In this document: piece by piece, positions 53,052 to 62,829 of the stretch
Numbering within the stretch: the stretch's first letter is position 1
How the letters are laid out: each line of letters starts with the position of its first letter
From: Roseateles aquatilis
Lineage (GTDB): Bacteria > Pseudomonadota > Gammaproteobacteria > Burkholderiales > Burkholderiaceae_C
NCBI RefSeq assembly: GCF_002205645.1
Contig: NZ_NIOF01000019.1
Location: forward strand, 1-64,000
DNA length: 64,000 bases
Direction of reading: 5' to 3'
Made by a program: the position numbers and the translations under genes
The notes under the pieces: model-generated
The model's database searches: none
Seen by the model: only the letters and a program-made list of their open reading frames with translations
Told to the model about the DNA's origin: nothing

Positions 53052-54610
53052 GCCGAGCCTCCCTTCGTGGCTTGCTCATTCAGATCACCGACGACGCGCA
53101 CCCGGATGCGCGTCGCGTTGCCGCCGATGTAGGCCAGCGGCACGTCCTCCACGTCGATCACCGCGAGCGTGTCCCGCGCGGCGCCGGCCGCCACGGCGCG
53201 GGTCTCGGCGGCCTCCCGCACGATGGCGATCGCCTCCTCGCGGGAAAACTTGTCCAGGTCCATCACGCGATCCACCTCGCCGCTGACCTGCGCCATCGCG
53301 GCGCCGACCGCGTTGGCGCAGCCGAAGTGCGGCGGTGTCGTCACCGGCTGGCCGCGCAGCTCGTCGCCCAGCAGGATCGAACCGCCGCCGACGACGATGA
53401 CCGGCAGCGGCTCGGCCGAGGTCCGCATCCGCTCGACCGCGTTGAACACCATCAGCTGCAGCAGCTCGTAGCAGGTCCGCACGCCGTTCCAGGGCAGGTC
53501 CGCCACCCGGGTCGGGTCGCCCAGGCGGGCCACGCCCGCGGCGACGGCAATGTCCGTGGCCGTCAGCGTGCCGCCGCCAAAGACGAGGGCCTTGCTGTGG
53601 ATCGCGTAGCCGACGCTCTGCGGGCCCAGGCTGCCGAAGTCCGACGCGACCAGCGATCCGCCGCCCAGCCCGATGCTGTAGACATCGGGCATGCGGAAGT
53701 TGGTCCGCACGCCGCCGACCTCCACCGCCACGCCGGCCTGGCGGGGAAAGCCGCCCTGCAGCACGCCGACGTCCGACGTGGTGCCGCCGATGTCGACGAC
53801 GATCGCGTTCTTCTCGCCGGACAGGAAGGCCGCGCCGCGCATCGAGTTGGTCGGCCCCGAGGCCACCGTCAGGATGGGAAAGCGCGCGGCCTGCTCCGCG
53901 GCCATCAGCGTGCCGTCGTTCTGGGTCAGGTAGAACGGTGCCGTGATGCCGCTCTCCGCGAGCGCCTGCCGGAACGCGGCGATGACCTCCAACCCCAGCG
54001 GCCCCAGGCAGGCGTTCAGGATCGCCGCGTTCTCGCGTTCGAGCAGACCGAGCCGGCCGATCTGCGACGACAGCGTGAGGCGCGCGTCCGGGATCACCTG
54101 GCGGATCAACTCGGCGGCGGCCGTTTCCTGCGCGTCGTTGAGGATGGAGAAGGCGCCGGAGACGGCGATGTCCTTCAGGCCGAGATCGGCGAAGGCCCGC
54201 GCATGGCCGAGGATCTCCGCCGGATCCGGCGTGCCCAGGGGCCGGCCGTCGTATTCGTAGCCGCCGTGGGCCAGGCGCCAGTGCATCTCGACCGCCGCCT
54301 GGAAGTCCTCCGGCCAGTCGCTGCCGGGCGGCAGGCCGCGCGTGGCTGGCAACGCCAGGCGCAACACGCCCACCCGGCTCAGCTTGCGACGCTCGACGAG
54401 GGCGTTGGTGAAGTGCGTCGTGCCGATCATCACCGCGCCGATCTGCGTCCGCGCCACGCCCGCGCCGGCCACCACGTCCCGCAGCGCCTGGGCGACGCCG
54501 CCGATCACGTCCGCCGTCGTGGGCGTCTTCAACCCGCACAGGACCTCGCGGCCACGCATGACGACGGCGTCGGTGTTGGTGCCACCGACGTCAATGCCGA
54601 CTCGAATCAT
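53048..54610 (-). CDS. Hydantoinase/oxoprolinase HyuA-like protein
   Basis: A 520-residue ATPase-fold protein. It opens MIRVGIDVGGTNTDAVVM, the phosphate-binding DxGGT motif of the N-terminal HyuA domain; SSQIGRLGLLERENAAILNACLG and GPTNSMRGAAFLSG mark the main hydantoinase A domain, and VVDIGGTTSDVGVLQ (phosphate 2) follows. The family hydrolyses hydantoins or 5-oxoproline with ATP, usually with HyuB; no HyuB is present, and a DUF917 protein takes that place. Start ATG 54610 has GGGAGCAGC upstream. Probable cytoplasmic step after uptake by the NCS1 permease. Confidence 0.9.
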   Translation of the reverse strand: MIRVGIDVGGTNTDAVVMRGREVLCGLKTPTTADVIGGVAQALRDVVAGAGVARTQIGAVMIGTTHFTNALVERRKLSRVGVLRLALPATRGLPPGSDWPEDFQAAVEMHWRLAHGGYEYDGRPLGTPDPAEILGHARAFADLGLKDIAVSGAFSILNDAQETAAAELIRQVIPDARLTLSSQIGRLGLLERENAAILNACLGPLGLEVIAAFRQALAESGITAPFYLTQNDGTLMAAEQAARFPILTVASGPTNSMRGAAFLSGEKNAIVVDIGGTTSDVGVLQGGFPRQAGVAVEVGGVRTNFRMPDVYSIGLGGGSLVASDFGSLGPQSVGYAIHSKALVFGGGTLTATDIAVAAGVARLGDPTRVADLPWNGVRTCYELLQLMVFNAVERMRTSAEPLPVIVVGGGSILLGDELRGQPVTTPPHFGCANAVGAAMAQVSGEVDRVMDLDKFSREEAIAIVREAAETRAVAAGAARDTLAVIDVEDVPLAYIGGNATRIRVRVVGDLNEQATKGGSA

Positions 54611-54676
54611 TTGCTGCTCCCTTGCTCGTTGATGCCTTCACGGTGCGACCGCACGTCGGCGGACCGCGGCCGCTCG

Positions 54677-54698
54677 CACGGTCGTGACCGCGACCGTG
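54677..54698. repeat. Inverted repeat upstream of the HyuA-like gene
   Basis: CACGGTCG (54677-54684), six bases, CGACCGTG (54691-54698), an 8-bp perfect inverted repeat in the 169-base gap between the TonB receptor stop and the HyuA-like ATG. It may be a terminator-like hairpin of the receptor mRNA or an operator. Confidence 0.4.
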
Positions 54699-54779
54699 TG
54701 CGTGCCTGTGCGGGGTCGCCGACGCGACCGTCGGCGCGCCGGCCCGCGAGACCGTGCGCGGCGTGGTTCGCCCCGTCGG

Positions 54780-56912
54780 TCACTCGAATCGCCACCGGGC
54801 CTCGACCCCGTAGGTGCGCGGCGTCGCCAGCGATCCCAGGTCGTAGGGCAGGCCGCTGTACTTGCCGGCGTTGTAGTCGGCGTAGTACCGCTTGTTGGCC
54901 AGGTTCTTGCCGACCAGCGCGACGGACCAGCGGTCCCTCGATTCGCGCAGCCCGATGCGCAGGCCCCACAGGTCCAGCGCCGGCGACACGTTGGCGTTGT
55001 CCGGGTGCCAGTACTTCTTGTCGCGGTGCTCGTAGTCCAGCCGGATCGAGCCTTCGATGCCGGCCGCCACCGCCTGGGCGTACTGGATGCCGAGGTTCAC
55101 CTTGAACGGCACGTTCTTGGGCGTGTGGTGGCCGACGGCGCCGGGTTCGGCGCTGTCCTGCTTGATGGTGCTGTCGGTGATGCCGACGCCGCCGTCGAGC
55201 TCCAGCCCCTTGAATGGCAGGTAGCGGAAGTCCAGGTCGAGCCCCTTGAGGTCGACGCGATCGATGTTGGAGATCACCTGCGCGCTCTGCTTCACGTCGA
55301 CGTAGAAGAACTGGAAGTTCTTCGAACGGGATGCGAAAACGGCGGAATTCAGCAGCAGCCGGTTGTCGAGCAGCGTCGTCTTCAGGCCCAGCTCGGCGTT
55401 GGTCAGCGTCTCGGGCTTGAAATCGGCCTGGCCGGGCGCGTTGAAGCCGCCGGAGCGGAAACCGGTGCTGAGCGTGCCGTAGGCCAGCACCTCGGGGTCG
55501 AGCTTGTGCGTCAAGGTCACCTTGGGCTGCCACTTGCCGTAGCTGGCCTCGCGCACGCCGCCGTGGATCACGTCGGTCTGGCGCCGCTGGTCGCGGTCGT
55601 AGCGCAGCGCGGTGGACAGCGTCAGGTCCTTGCGCAGGTCGTAGTCGATCTGGCCGAACACCGCCGAAGCCTTGTTGCGATTGGATTCCTCGTTCTCCAG
55701 GATGCGCTTGGCCGGATCGTCGAACTGGCCGAGCGAGCTGTCGGTGTCGACGAAGGCCCGCGTGTCCAGGTCGCGCCGGGTGTCCAGGTAGTAGACCCCC
55801 GCGATCCAGCGCAACGGCTGGCCGGTGCGGGACGTCAGCCGCAGTTCCTGGCTGATCATGCGCACCTTCAGGTCCTGCCCCTGGCCCCCCTGGAAACCCA
55901 GGCCCAGGAAGCCGCTGGGCATGGCGACGGGGTTGCTGAAGTCGAGGTCGCCGCGGTAGCCCTCGCGCAGCCGGGTATAGCTGGTGATGGCGGTGAAGGT
56001 GCCCAGCGCCAGGTCGGCCTCGACCTTGGCGCTGAAGTCGTCGGTGCGACCCGTCGTCTTGCCCAGGATGTTCTGCACCGGCAGGGCGATGTCGCTGGGT
56101 TTGCCGCTGGCGACGATGGAGTCCCAGGTGGCGCCGGCCTTGAAGTCGACGGTGCTGGCGCGCAGGTCGACCTGCACGTCGCTGTTCGGGCGCAGCAGCA
56201 GCTTGGCCCGCAACGAGTTGTCGTGGTCCACGCCATCGATCTTGCGGCCGAGGTAGGCGTTCTCCTGGAGGCCGCTGGTATGCAGCGTCTGGCCGACGAT
56301 GCGGAACAGCGCCACGTCCTCCTTCAACGCGCCGCTGACGCCGCCCGACAGCTCGCGCTTGCCGCCGTTGCCCAGTTCCGCGCCGACAAAACCCTCCAGC
56401 TTGTTGCTCGGGGCCTTGGTCTCGATGTTGATCGCGCCGCCGATGGCGTTGCGGCCGTACAGCGCGCCTTGCGGCCCCTTGAGCACCTCGATCCGTTCGA
56501 TGTCGAACAGATTCATCTTGAGCTGCTTCTGGTTGTTCTGCGGCACGCCGTCGACGACGACCGCGACCGGCGAGTCCGCGTTGTTGATCTGCGTCACGCC
56601 GCGCAGCACGACGAACGAGTTGCCGTAGGTGAAGCTGTTGTCGAAGGACATGTTCGGCGTCAGGTTCACGAAGTCCTGCGTGCTGGCGATGCCCATGCTG
56701 GTGATCTGCTTGGCCGAGAAGGCCTTGACGGCCACGGGCACGTCCTGCAACAGCTCCAGCCGGCGCTGCGAGCTCACCACGACGGTCTCGAGCTTGGTGC
56801 CCGCGTCGCTGGCCGCGGCGGCCGGCGCGGGCGGCTGCTGCTGCTGCGCATGGGCCTGCAGCGCGGCGAGGGTGGCCAGGACGAGGGGAAGGGGGCGGGG
56901 AGGGCGGCGCAT
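54780..56912 (-). CDS. TonB-dependent receptor of the hydantoin-like locus
   Basis: A 710-residue outer-membrane protein. From ATG 56912 (AGGAG nine bases upstream) the signal peptide ends at LQAHAQ. ETVVVSSQRRLELLQDVPVAVKAFS is the TonB-box/plug start, RIEVLKGPQGALYGRNAIGGAIN the plug hallmark, and the C-terminus TYGVEARWRFE fits the last strand. It resembles TonB receptors of the Fiu/pesticin-like class used for sugars and small organics in Proteobacteria with catabolic loci. It lies just upstream of the HyuA-like gene, so it may admit the substrate of the locus. Confidence 0.9.
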   Translation of the reverse strand: MRRPPRPLPLVLATLAALQAHAQQQQPPAPAAAASDAGTKLETVVVSSQRRLELLQDVPVAVKAFSAKQITSMGIASTQDFVNLTPNMSFDNSFTYGNSFVVLRGVTQINNADSPVAVVVDGVPQNNQKQLKMNLFDIERIEVLKGPQGALYGRNAIGGAINIETKAPSNKLEGFVGAELGNGGKRELSGGVSGALKEDVALFRIVGQTLHTSGLQENAYLGRKIDGVDHDNSLRAKLLLRPNSDVQVDLRASTVDFKAGATWDSIVASGKPSDIALPVQNILGKTTGRTDDFSAKVEADLALGTFTAITSYTRLREGYRGDLDFSNPVAMPSGFLGLGFQGGQGQDLKVRMISQELRLTSRTGQPLRWIAGVYYLDTRRDLDTRAFVDTDSSLGQFDDPAKRILENEESNRNKASAVFGQIDYDLRKDLTLSTALRYDRDQRRQTDVIHGGVREASYGKWQPKVTLTHKLDPEVLAYGTLSTGFRSGGFNAPGQADFKPETLTNAELGLKTTLLDNRLLLNSAVFASRSKNFQFFYVDVKQSAQVISNIDRVDLKGLDLDFRYLPFKGLELDGGVGITDSTIKQDSAEPGAVGHHTPKNVPFKVNLGIQYAQAVAAGIEGSIRLDYEHRDKKYWHPDNANVSPALDLWGLRIGLRESRDRWSVALVGKNLANKRYYADYNAGKYSGLPYDLGSLATPRTYGVEARWRFE

Positions 56913-57100
56913 CGGGGAGGCTCCTGTGTCGCCGGTTGGACCGGCTTGGCGGGGTGGGCTGTGGCAAGTCTCGATTTCAGGGGCCCTCATGACAATGGAC
57001 GCGGTGGGGGATGGGCGGGTGAGATTCGGGTGATGGGGCAAACCCAGCCCCGGAAAACGCGGCGGTGTCCGGGGGACCCGCGCGAGCACAATCGCACCGC

Positions 57101-59737
57101 ATGTCGGCCGTCTCCCTCAGCCTCCGTTTCGAGCCCATCGTCGATGTCGATGAGGCGCTGTGGCGCCAGCGCGTGATCGATCAATTGCAGGCCGCGCCCC
57201 CGATCGGTGCGCGGCTGACCTTGCTCAGCGCGCCGGCCGGCTTCGGCAAGACCACGGTGCTGGCGCAGGTGGCGGCGCAGACCCGCGACAACGGCCAGCC
57301 GGTGGCCTGGCTGAACTGCGACGAGCGAGACAAGGACCCGGCCATGTTTGCCGACAACCTGGCCGCGGCGCTGGCGCGTTGCGATCCGGGCCCGGCCGGG
57401 GCGGAGGCGGCGCTGCTGGATCGCCTCGCGGCCTTGAGCGAGCCGCTGCTGCTGTGCATCGACGACTTCGAGCGCGCGTCCGGTCCCGAGGTCGACGGGC
57501 TGGTGGAGCAACTGGCCCGCGTGGCGCCAGCCGGGCTTCGCATCGTGCTGGCCAGCCGCGAGATGCCGCACCATCAGCTGACGCGGCTGCAACTGGCCGG
57601 CAAGCTGCGGCTGGTCGACGCCGAGTCGCTGCGCTTCAACCTCGACGAGGCCAAGCGCCTGCTCGGCGGCGCGCTGTCCGAGCAGGACGCGGCGCAGATG
57701 TCGGCCTACGCGGACGGATGGCCCTTCGCGCTGCAACTCGCCCGGTTGCGCGCCGACGGCGGGGCGATGCCGCCCGCGCTGGGCCGCGAGGCGATCAAGA
57801 TCCCGCGGCGGCAAATCTTCGACTACCTGGCCAACGAAGTGCTGGCGACGCTGCCCGCGCCGCTGGTGGAGTTTCTGAGCGACGTCTCGCCGCTGGAGCG
57901 GGTGGACGTGGCGTCGGCCAACGCCCTGCGCGAGCGCGATGACAGCCAGGCCCTGATCCGCCAGCTGGCGCGCATCCGGCCGGTGGTGATCGTGGACGAG
58001 GACAACTGGTCCGCGCGGCTCCATCCGCTGCTGCGCGACTACCTGACGGACTCGCTGGAGTCGAGCTCGCCGGGCCGCGCGGCGGCGTTGCATCTGCGCG
58101 CCGCCCGTCACCTGGCAAGCCGCGGCGAGCTGCACGAGGCGGTGGCCCACGCGGTGGCCGGCGGCCGCCTCGACCTGGGCGCCGACCTGATCGAGGAGGC
58201 CGGCGCCTTCCGGCTCGTCGCGACCGAGGGCGCGGTCCGCCTGCGGCTCATCCTGGAGCAGTTGCCCGACGTGGTGATCCGGCGCCGGCCTCGGCTGCGC
58301 CTGATCCAGATGATGCAGCTGGTGCTGGACGGCGGCACCGTCGGCGTGCTGCCGGAGTTCGAGCGCCTGGAGCGGCAGATTCGCGACGCCGACAGCGGTC
58401 CCGAGGACCCGGCCCGTTTCGACCTGGAGATCGTCCGGTGCACGATGCAGATCCAGGCGTCGTCGCATCACCTGCGCTTCTCGCCGTGGTCCGCGCTGGA
58501 CCAGGGCATTCAGCTGGCGCGCGCGCACGACGCGGACGACGAGCGCCTGCTGGCCTGCACCGTGCCCATCGAGATCTTCTTCCTGCATCGCTACGGCCCC
58601 ATCGATCGCTGCGAGCGGCGCGTCCGGGAGATGGAGGCGCTGTACGCGCATGGCGCCTACGGCGGCAACAGCCAGTGGATGTCGCTCTATCACGCGCGCA
58701 CGGCGATGGCGCAAGGCGACCTGGCCAAGGCCGACCGGCACATCCGCCTGTCGCTGCAGCAGGACGCGAACTTCCTCAACTTCCGGCAAGGCTCGCTGCA
58801 TCAACTGGTGCAGGTCCTGCTCGGCCGCCTGGCCTACCAGCGCGGCGAGCTGACGGCGGCGCGCGAGCACTTCGACGAGATCCCGGCCTCGCCGATGCGG
58901 CTCTTCGAAATCCTGAGCGGCAGCTTCGTCGAGGCCGCGTTCTGCGAATTCGCGCTGGGCCACACGGACCGCGCCCTGGCGCTGCTCCAGGAGGCGCGCG
59001 AGCTGGCCTTCGAGGAGAACCTGCCGCAACTGGACGCGATGGCGGGGGCCGCGCAGGTCGAGCTGCTGGGGCGGCTCGGGGATCTGGACGGCATGCGCGC
59101 GATGGCGGAGCGCATCAAGCTCGACGCGCTGTGGGACCTCGCGCAGGAGCCGTTCGCGTTGCCCTGGGTGCTGGTGGAGGTGACGGCGCGGGCCGTCTTC
59201 TGCCAGCGCCTGCTGACCGGGCAGGCGGCGCGGGCCGAAGCGGTGGGGCATGCCCTGGAGACGCTCGCCCAAGGCAGCGGGCATCGGATCACCGCGCTGT
59301 GCGCGGCGCTGATGCTGGCGCGGTCCACGCAGGACGACGCGGCGCTGCGGCGGGCGCTGGCGCTTGGTCAACGGGCGGGCGTCGTCCAGACCTTCATCGA
59401 CTTCGGCGCCGAATTGATGGCGCAGGTGCGGACCTGGCTGCAGCAGGCCGATGCCCCCGGCTCGCCCGAGGCGACCTGGGCGGCGCGCGTGCTCCAGGCG
59501 TGGGAGCAGCGCTTTCACGAGCGGGCCCACGGGGCCGTGGCGACCTTGCTGACGCCGCGGGAGCTCGACGTGTTGTGCGAGCTGGCCAAGGACCACGCGA
59601 CCAAGCAGATCGCGAAGAACCTGATGCTGTCGCCGGAGACGGTCAAGCACCACCTCAAGTCGATCTTCGCGAAGCTCGACGTGCGCAGCCGGGAGGAGGC
59701 GATCCTCGAAGCCCGGCGGCGGGCGGTGATGCCCTGA
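57101..59737 (+). CDS. MalT-like LuxR-family transcriptional activator
   Basis: An 878-residue ATP-dependent regulator. Walker A APAGFGKTT is at 44-52, LLLCIDDFER is Walker B, and about 400 residues of helical repeats (TPR-like, MalT type) follow. The C-terminal LuxR HTH is LLTPRELDVLCELAKDHATKQIAKNLMLSPETVKHHLKSIFAKL (about 815-858). It is divergent from the TonB receptor across 188 bases and is the obvious candidate regulator of the receptor/HyuA/DUF917/NCS1 set. MalT-class proteins bind an inducer in the repeat domain and ATP in the NTPase; the inducer here is unknown. Confidence 0.92.
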   Translation: MSAVSLSLRFEPIVDVDEALWRQRVIDQLQAAPPIGARLTLLSAPAGFGKTTVLAQVAAQTRDNGQPVAWLNCDERDKDPAMFADNLAAALARCDPGPAGAEAALLDRLAALSEPLLLCIDDFERASGPEVDGLVEQLARVAPAGLRIVLASREMPHHQLTRLQLAGKLRLVDAESLRFNLDEAKRLLGGALSEQDAAQMSAYADGWPFALQLARLRADGGAMPPALGREAIKIPRRQIFDYLANEVLATLPAPLVEFLSDVSPLERVDVASANALRERDDSQALIRQLARIRPVVIVDEDNWSARLHPLLRDYLTDSLESSSPGRAAALHLRAARHLASRGELHEAVAHAVAGGRLDLGADLIEEAGAFRLVATEGAVRLRLILEQLPDVVIRRRPRLRLIQMMQLVLDGGTVGVLPEFERLERQIRDADSGPEDPARFDLEIVRCTMQIQASSHHLRFSPWSALDQGIQLARAHDADDERLLACTVPIEIFFLHRYGPIDRCERRVREMEALYAHGAYGGNSQWMSLYHARTAMAQGDLAKADRHIRLSLQQDANFLNFRQGSLHQLVQVLLGRLAYQRGELTAAREHFDEIPASPMRLFEILSGSFVEAAFCEFALGHTDRALALLQEARELAFEENLPQLDAMAGAAQVELLGRLGDLDGMRAMAERIKLDALWDLAQEPFALPWVLVEVTARAVFCQRLLTGQAARAEAVGHALETLAQGSGHRITALCAALMLARSTQDDAALRRALALGQRAGVVQTFIDFGAELMAQVRTWLQQADAPGSPEATWAARVLQAWEQRFHERAHGAVATLLTPRELDVLCELAKDHATKQIAKNLMLSPETVKHHLKSIFAKLDVRSREEAILEARRRAVMP

Positions 59738-59992
59738 CGTGATGATGCGGTGACGGCGCGGCGCCAGCCGCGCGGCTGAGCGACGCCGAGCGCCTGACCC
59801 GCGGCACGGACGGCGGCGAGCCCGCGAACCTCGCGTTTACCCTTGGATGAAACGCTCCGACTCAAAGTCCCCTGGCTTGTGAGATGAGTTGACTCCCTGA
59901 AGCGCGTTTCCCGAGCCGATCAGGAATCAATTGCTGCCGTCCAGCGGAAAGAATCTCTCGTCTTTCCACTTGTCCTCCGGGCCCACCGAGCC

Positions 59993-61198
<1,206 letters not shown>

Positions 61199-61263
61199 CC
61201 CGCCGCCCGCCTTGAGCGAGGGCGATGCTGCTGATCGCCCGCGCAAGGGTTCTTCCCAGGGCC

Positions 61264-61290
61264 TTGAACGTCAGTCCTGCTTAATATAAC
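61264..61290 (+). promoter_or_regulatory. AT-rich promoter candidate upstream of soxC
   Basis: TTGAAC (61264-61269) and TATAAC (61285-61290) lie 15 bases apart in an unusually AT-rich patch (61280-61310). A stem-forming segment with CTCCGA (61341) and TCGGAG (61366), enclosing CTCGCC-C-GGCGAG, follows in the presumed leader. By-eye prediction with a short spacer. Confidence 0.3.
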
Positions 61291-61461
61291 GAAAGACTGA
61301 TGTATTGAAGGCGTGCACGCCGGCCCGGCCGGCGCGTGCACTCCGACTCGCCCGGCGAGCCGGACTCGGAGACCCAGGAAACAAGGCATCCTCATGAACG
61401 GCAGCTTGGAGCGGTGGACGGCCGCGACGAAGGCGATGGCGCTGCGCCCGGGAGCGGACGC

Positions 61462-62829
61462 ATGAGCGGCGTCGACCAGGAGTCCGGACGACTGTTGAAG
61501 GCACCCGAGGGCTTTCTCTCGCCCAACGGCATCCGCGAGGTGATGGTGGAGGCGAAGCATGGCCGCCGCGATTTCGTGCGCGGCGCCTTCGCCGCGGCGC
61601 TGACCGGCGTGACCGGCCACGCGCTGGCCCGCGATCCCGTGCCCGCCGAGGGTGATCCCGCCATCCTGACGCTGCCCGAGCACACCACGGGCCTGGGCCA
61701 GGCCGTCGTCACCGATGGCTACGGCAAGCCGTCGAAGTACGAGACCAACGTCCAGCGCCGCCAGAGCCCCGGCCTGACCCAGACCGCGCAGGCCTCGGTG
61801 TCCTTCGCGCCGCTGCAGTCGCTCTTCGGCATCGTCACGCCCAGCGGGCTGCATTTCGAGCGGCATCACCAGGGCTGGTGGGACATCGATCCGTCCAGGC
61901 ACCGCCTGATGATCAACGGCAGCGACGACCGCATCATCAGGACGCCCATGGTCTTCACGATGGACGAGCTGATGCGGCTGCCCAGCGTCAGCCGCTTCCA
62001 CTTCATCGAGTGCGGCGCCAACACCGGCATGGAATGGGGCAACGTCGCGGTGCCGACCTGCCAGTACACGCACGGCATGCTGAGCTGCAGCGAGTTCACC
62101 GGCGTGCCGCTGCGCCTGATCTTCGATCGTTGCGGCGTCGACTACAAACGCGCCCGCTACGTCCTGGCCGAGGGCGCGGACGGCTCCAGCATGACCCGCA
62201 CCGTGCCCATGGAGCTGGTGGAGAGCGGCGAGGTGCTGCTGGCCTACGGCCAGAACGGCGAGATGCTGCGGCCCGAGCAGGGCTACCCGCTGCGCCTGGT
62301 GGTGCCGGGCGTGCAGGGCGTGAGCTGGGTCAAGTACCTGCGCCGGCTGGAGGTCGGCGACATGCCCTACGCGACCAAGGACGAGGCCATCCACTACGTC
62401 GACCTGATGCCCGGCGGGCAGCACCGGCAGTACAGCAGCACGCAGGAGTGCAAGAGCGTCGTCACCACGCCGTCCGGCGGGCAAGTGCTGCTGGACAAGG
62501 GCTACTACCAGATCAGCGGGCTGGCCTGGTCGGGACGCGGCAAGGTGCGGCAGGTCGACGTCACCACCGACGGCGGACGCAACTGGCGCACGGCGCGGCT
62601 GCAGGACCCGGTGATGAGCAAGTGCCTGACGCGCTTCTCGCTCGACTGGCAGTGGGACGGCAAACCCGCCATCGTGCAGAGCCGCGCCATCGACGACACC
62701 GGCTACGTGCAGCCGCAGTACCGCCAGTTGCGCGAGGTGCGCGGCACCCGCTCGATCTATCACAACAACGCGATCCAGTCCTGGCTGGTCCAGGAAAGCG
62801 GCGAGGTGCGCAATGTTCAGCTTTCATAG
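61462..62829 (+). CDS. soxC: Sulfane dehydrogenase molybdopterin subunit SoxC
   Basis: A 455-residue molybdenum sulfite-oxidase-family protein. A twin-arginine-like signal (GRRDFVRGAFAAALTGVTG) lies at about residues 34-55. The Mo-pterin site motif FHFIECGANTGMEW carries the conserved Cys ligand; later GVSWVKYLRRLEV and VDVTTDGGRNWRTARL belong to the dimerisation domain. SoxC with SoxD oxidises the sulfane sulfur bound to SoxYZ in the periplasm, passing six electrons. The N-terminal segment before the signal (about 30 residues) is typical for SoxC. ATG 61462 has GGAG nine bases upstream. Overlaps soxD by 17 bases. Confidence 0.92.
   Translation: MSGVDQESGRLLKAPEGFLSPNGIREVMVEAKHGRRDFVRGAFAAALTGVTGHALARDPVPAEGDPAILTLPEHTTGLGQAVVTDGYGKPSKYETNVQRRQSPGLTQTAQASVSFAPLQSLFGIVTPSGLHFERHHQGWWDIDPSRHRLMINGSDDRIIRTPMVFTMDELMRLPSVSRFHFIECGANTGMEWGNVAVPTCQYTHGMLSCSEFTGVPLRLIFDRCGVDYKRARYVLAEGADGSSMTRTVPMELVESGEVLLAYGQNGEMLRPEQGYPLRLVVPGVQGVSWVKYLRRLEVGDMPYATKDEAIHYVDLMPGGQHRQYSSTQECKSVVTTPSGGQVLLDKGYYQISGLAWSGRGKVRQVDVTTDGGRNWRTARLQDPVMSKCLTRFSLDWQWDGKPAIVQSRAIDDTGYVQPQYRQLREVRGTRSIYHNNAIQSWLVQESGEVRNVQLS

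Noticed and set aside
54684-57176. Plus-strand ORF of 830 codons opposite the TonB receptor
   Set aside because: Antisense shadow with biased composition; the receptor on the other strand has signal peptide, plug and C-terminal strand.
56987-59653. Minus-strand ORF of 888 codons opposite the LuxR regulator
   Set aside because: Antisense shadow of a protein with intact Walker and HTH motifs.
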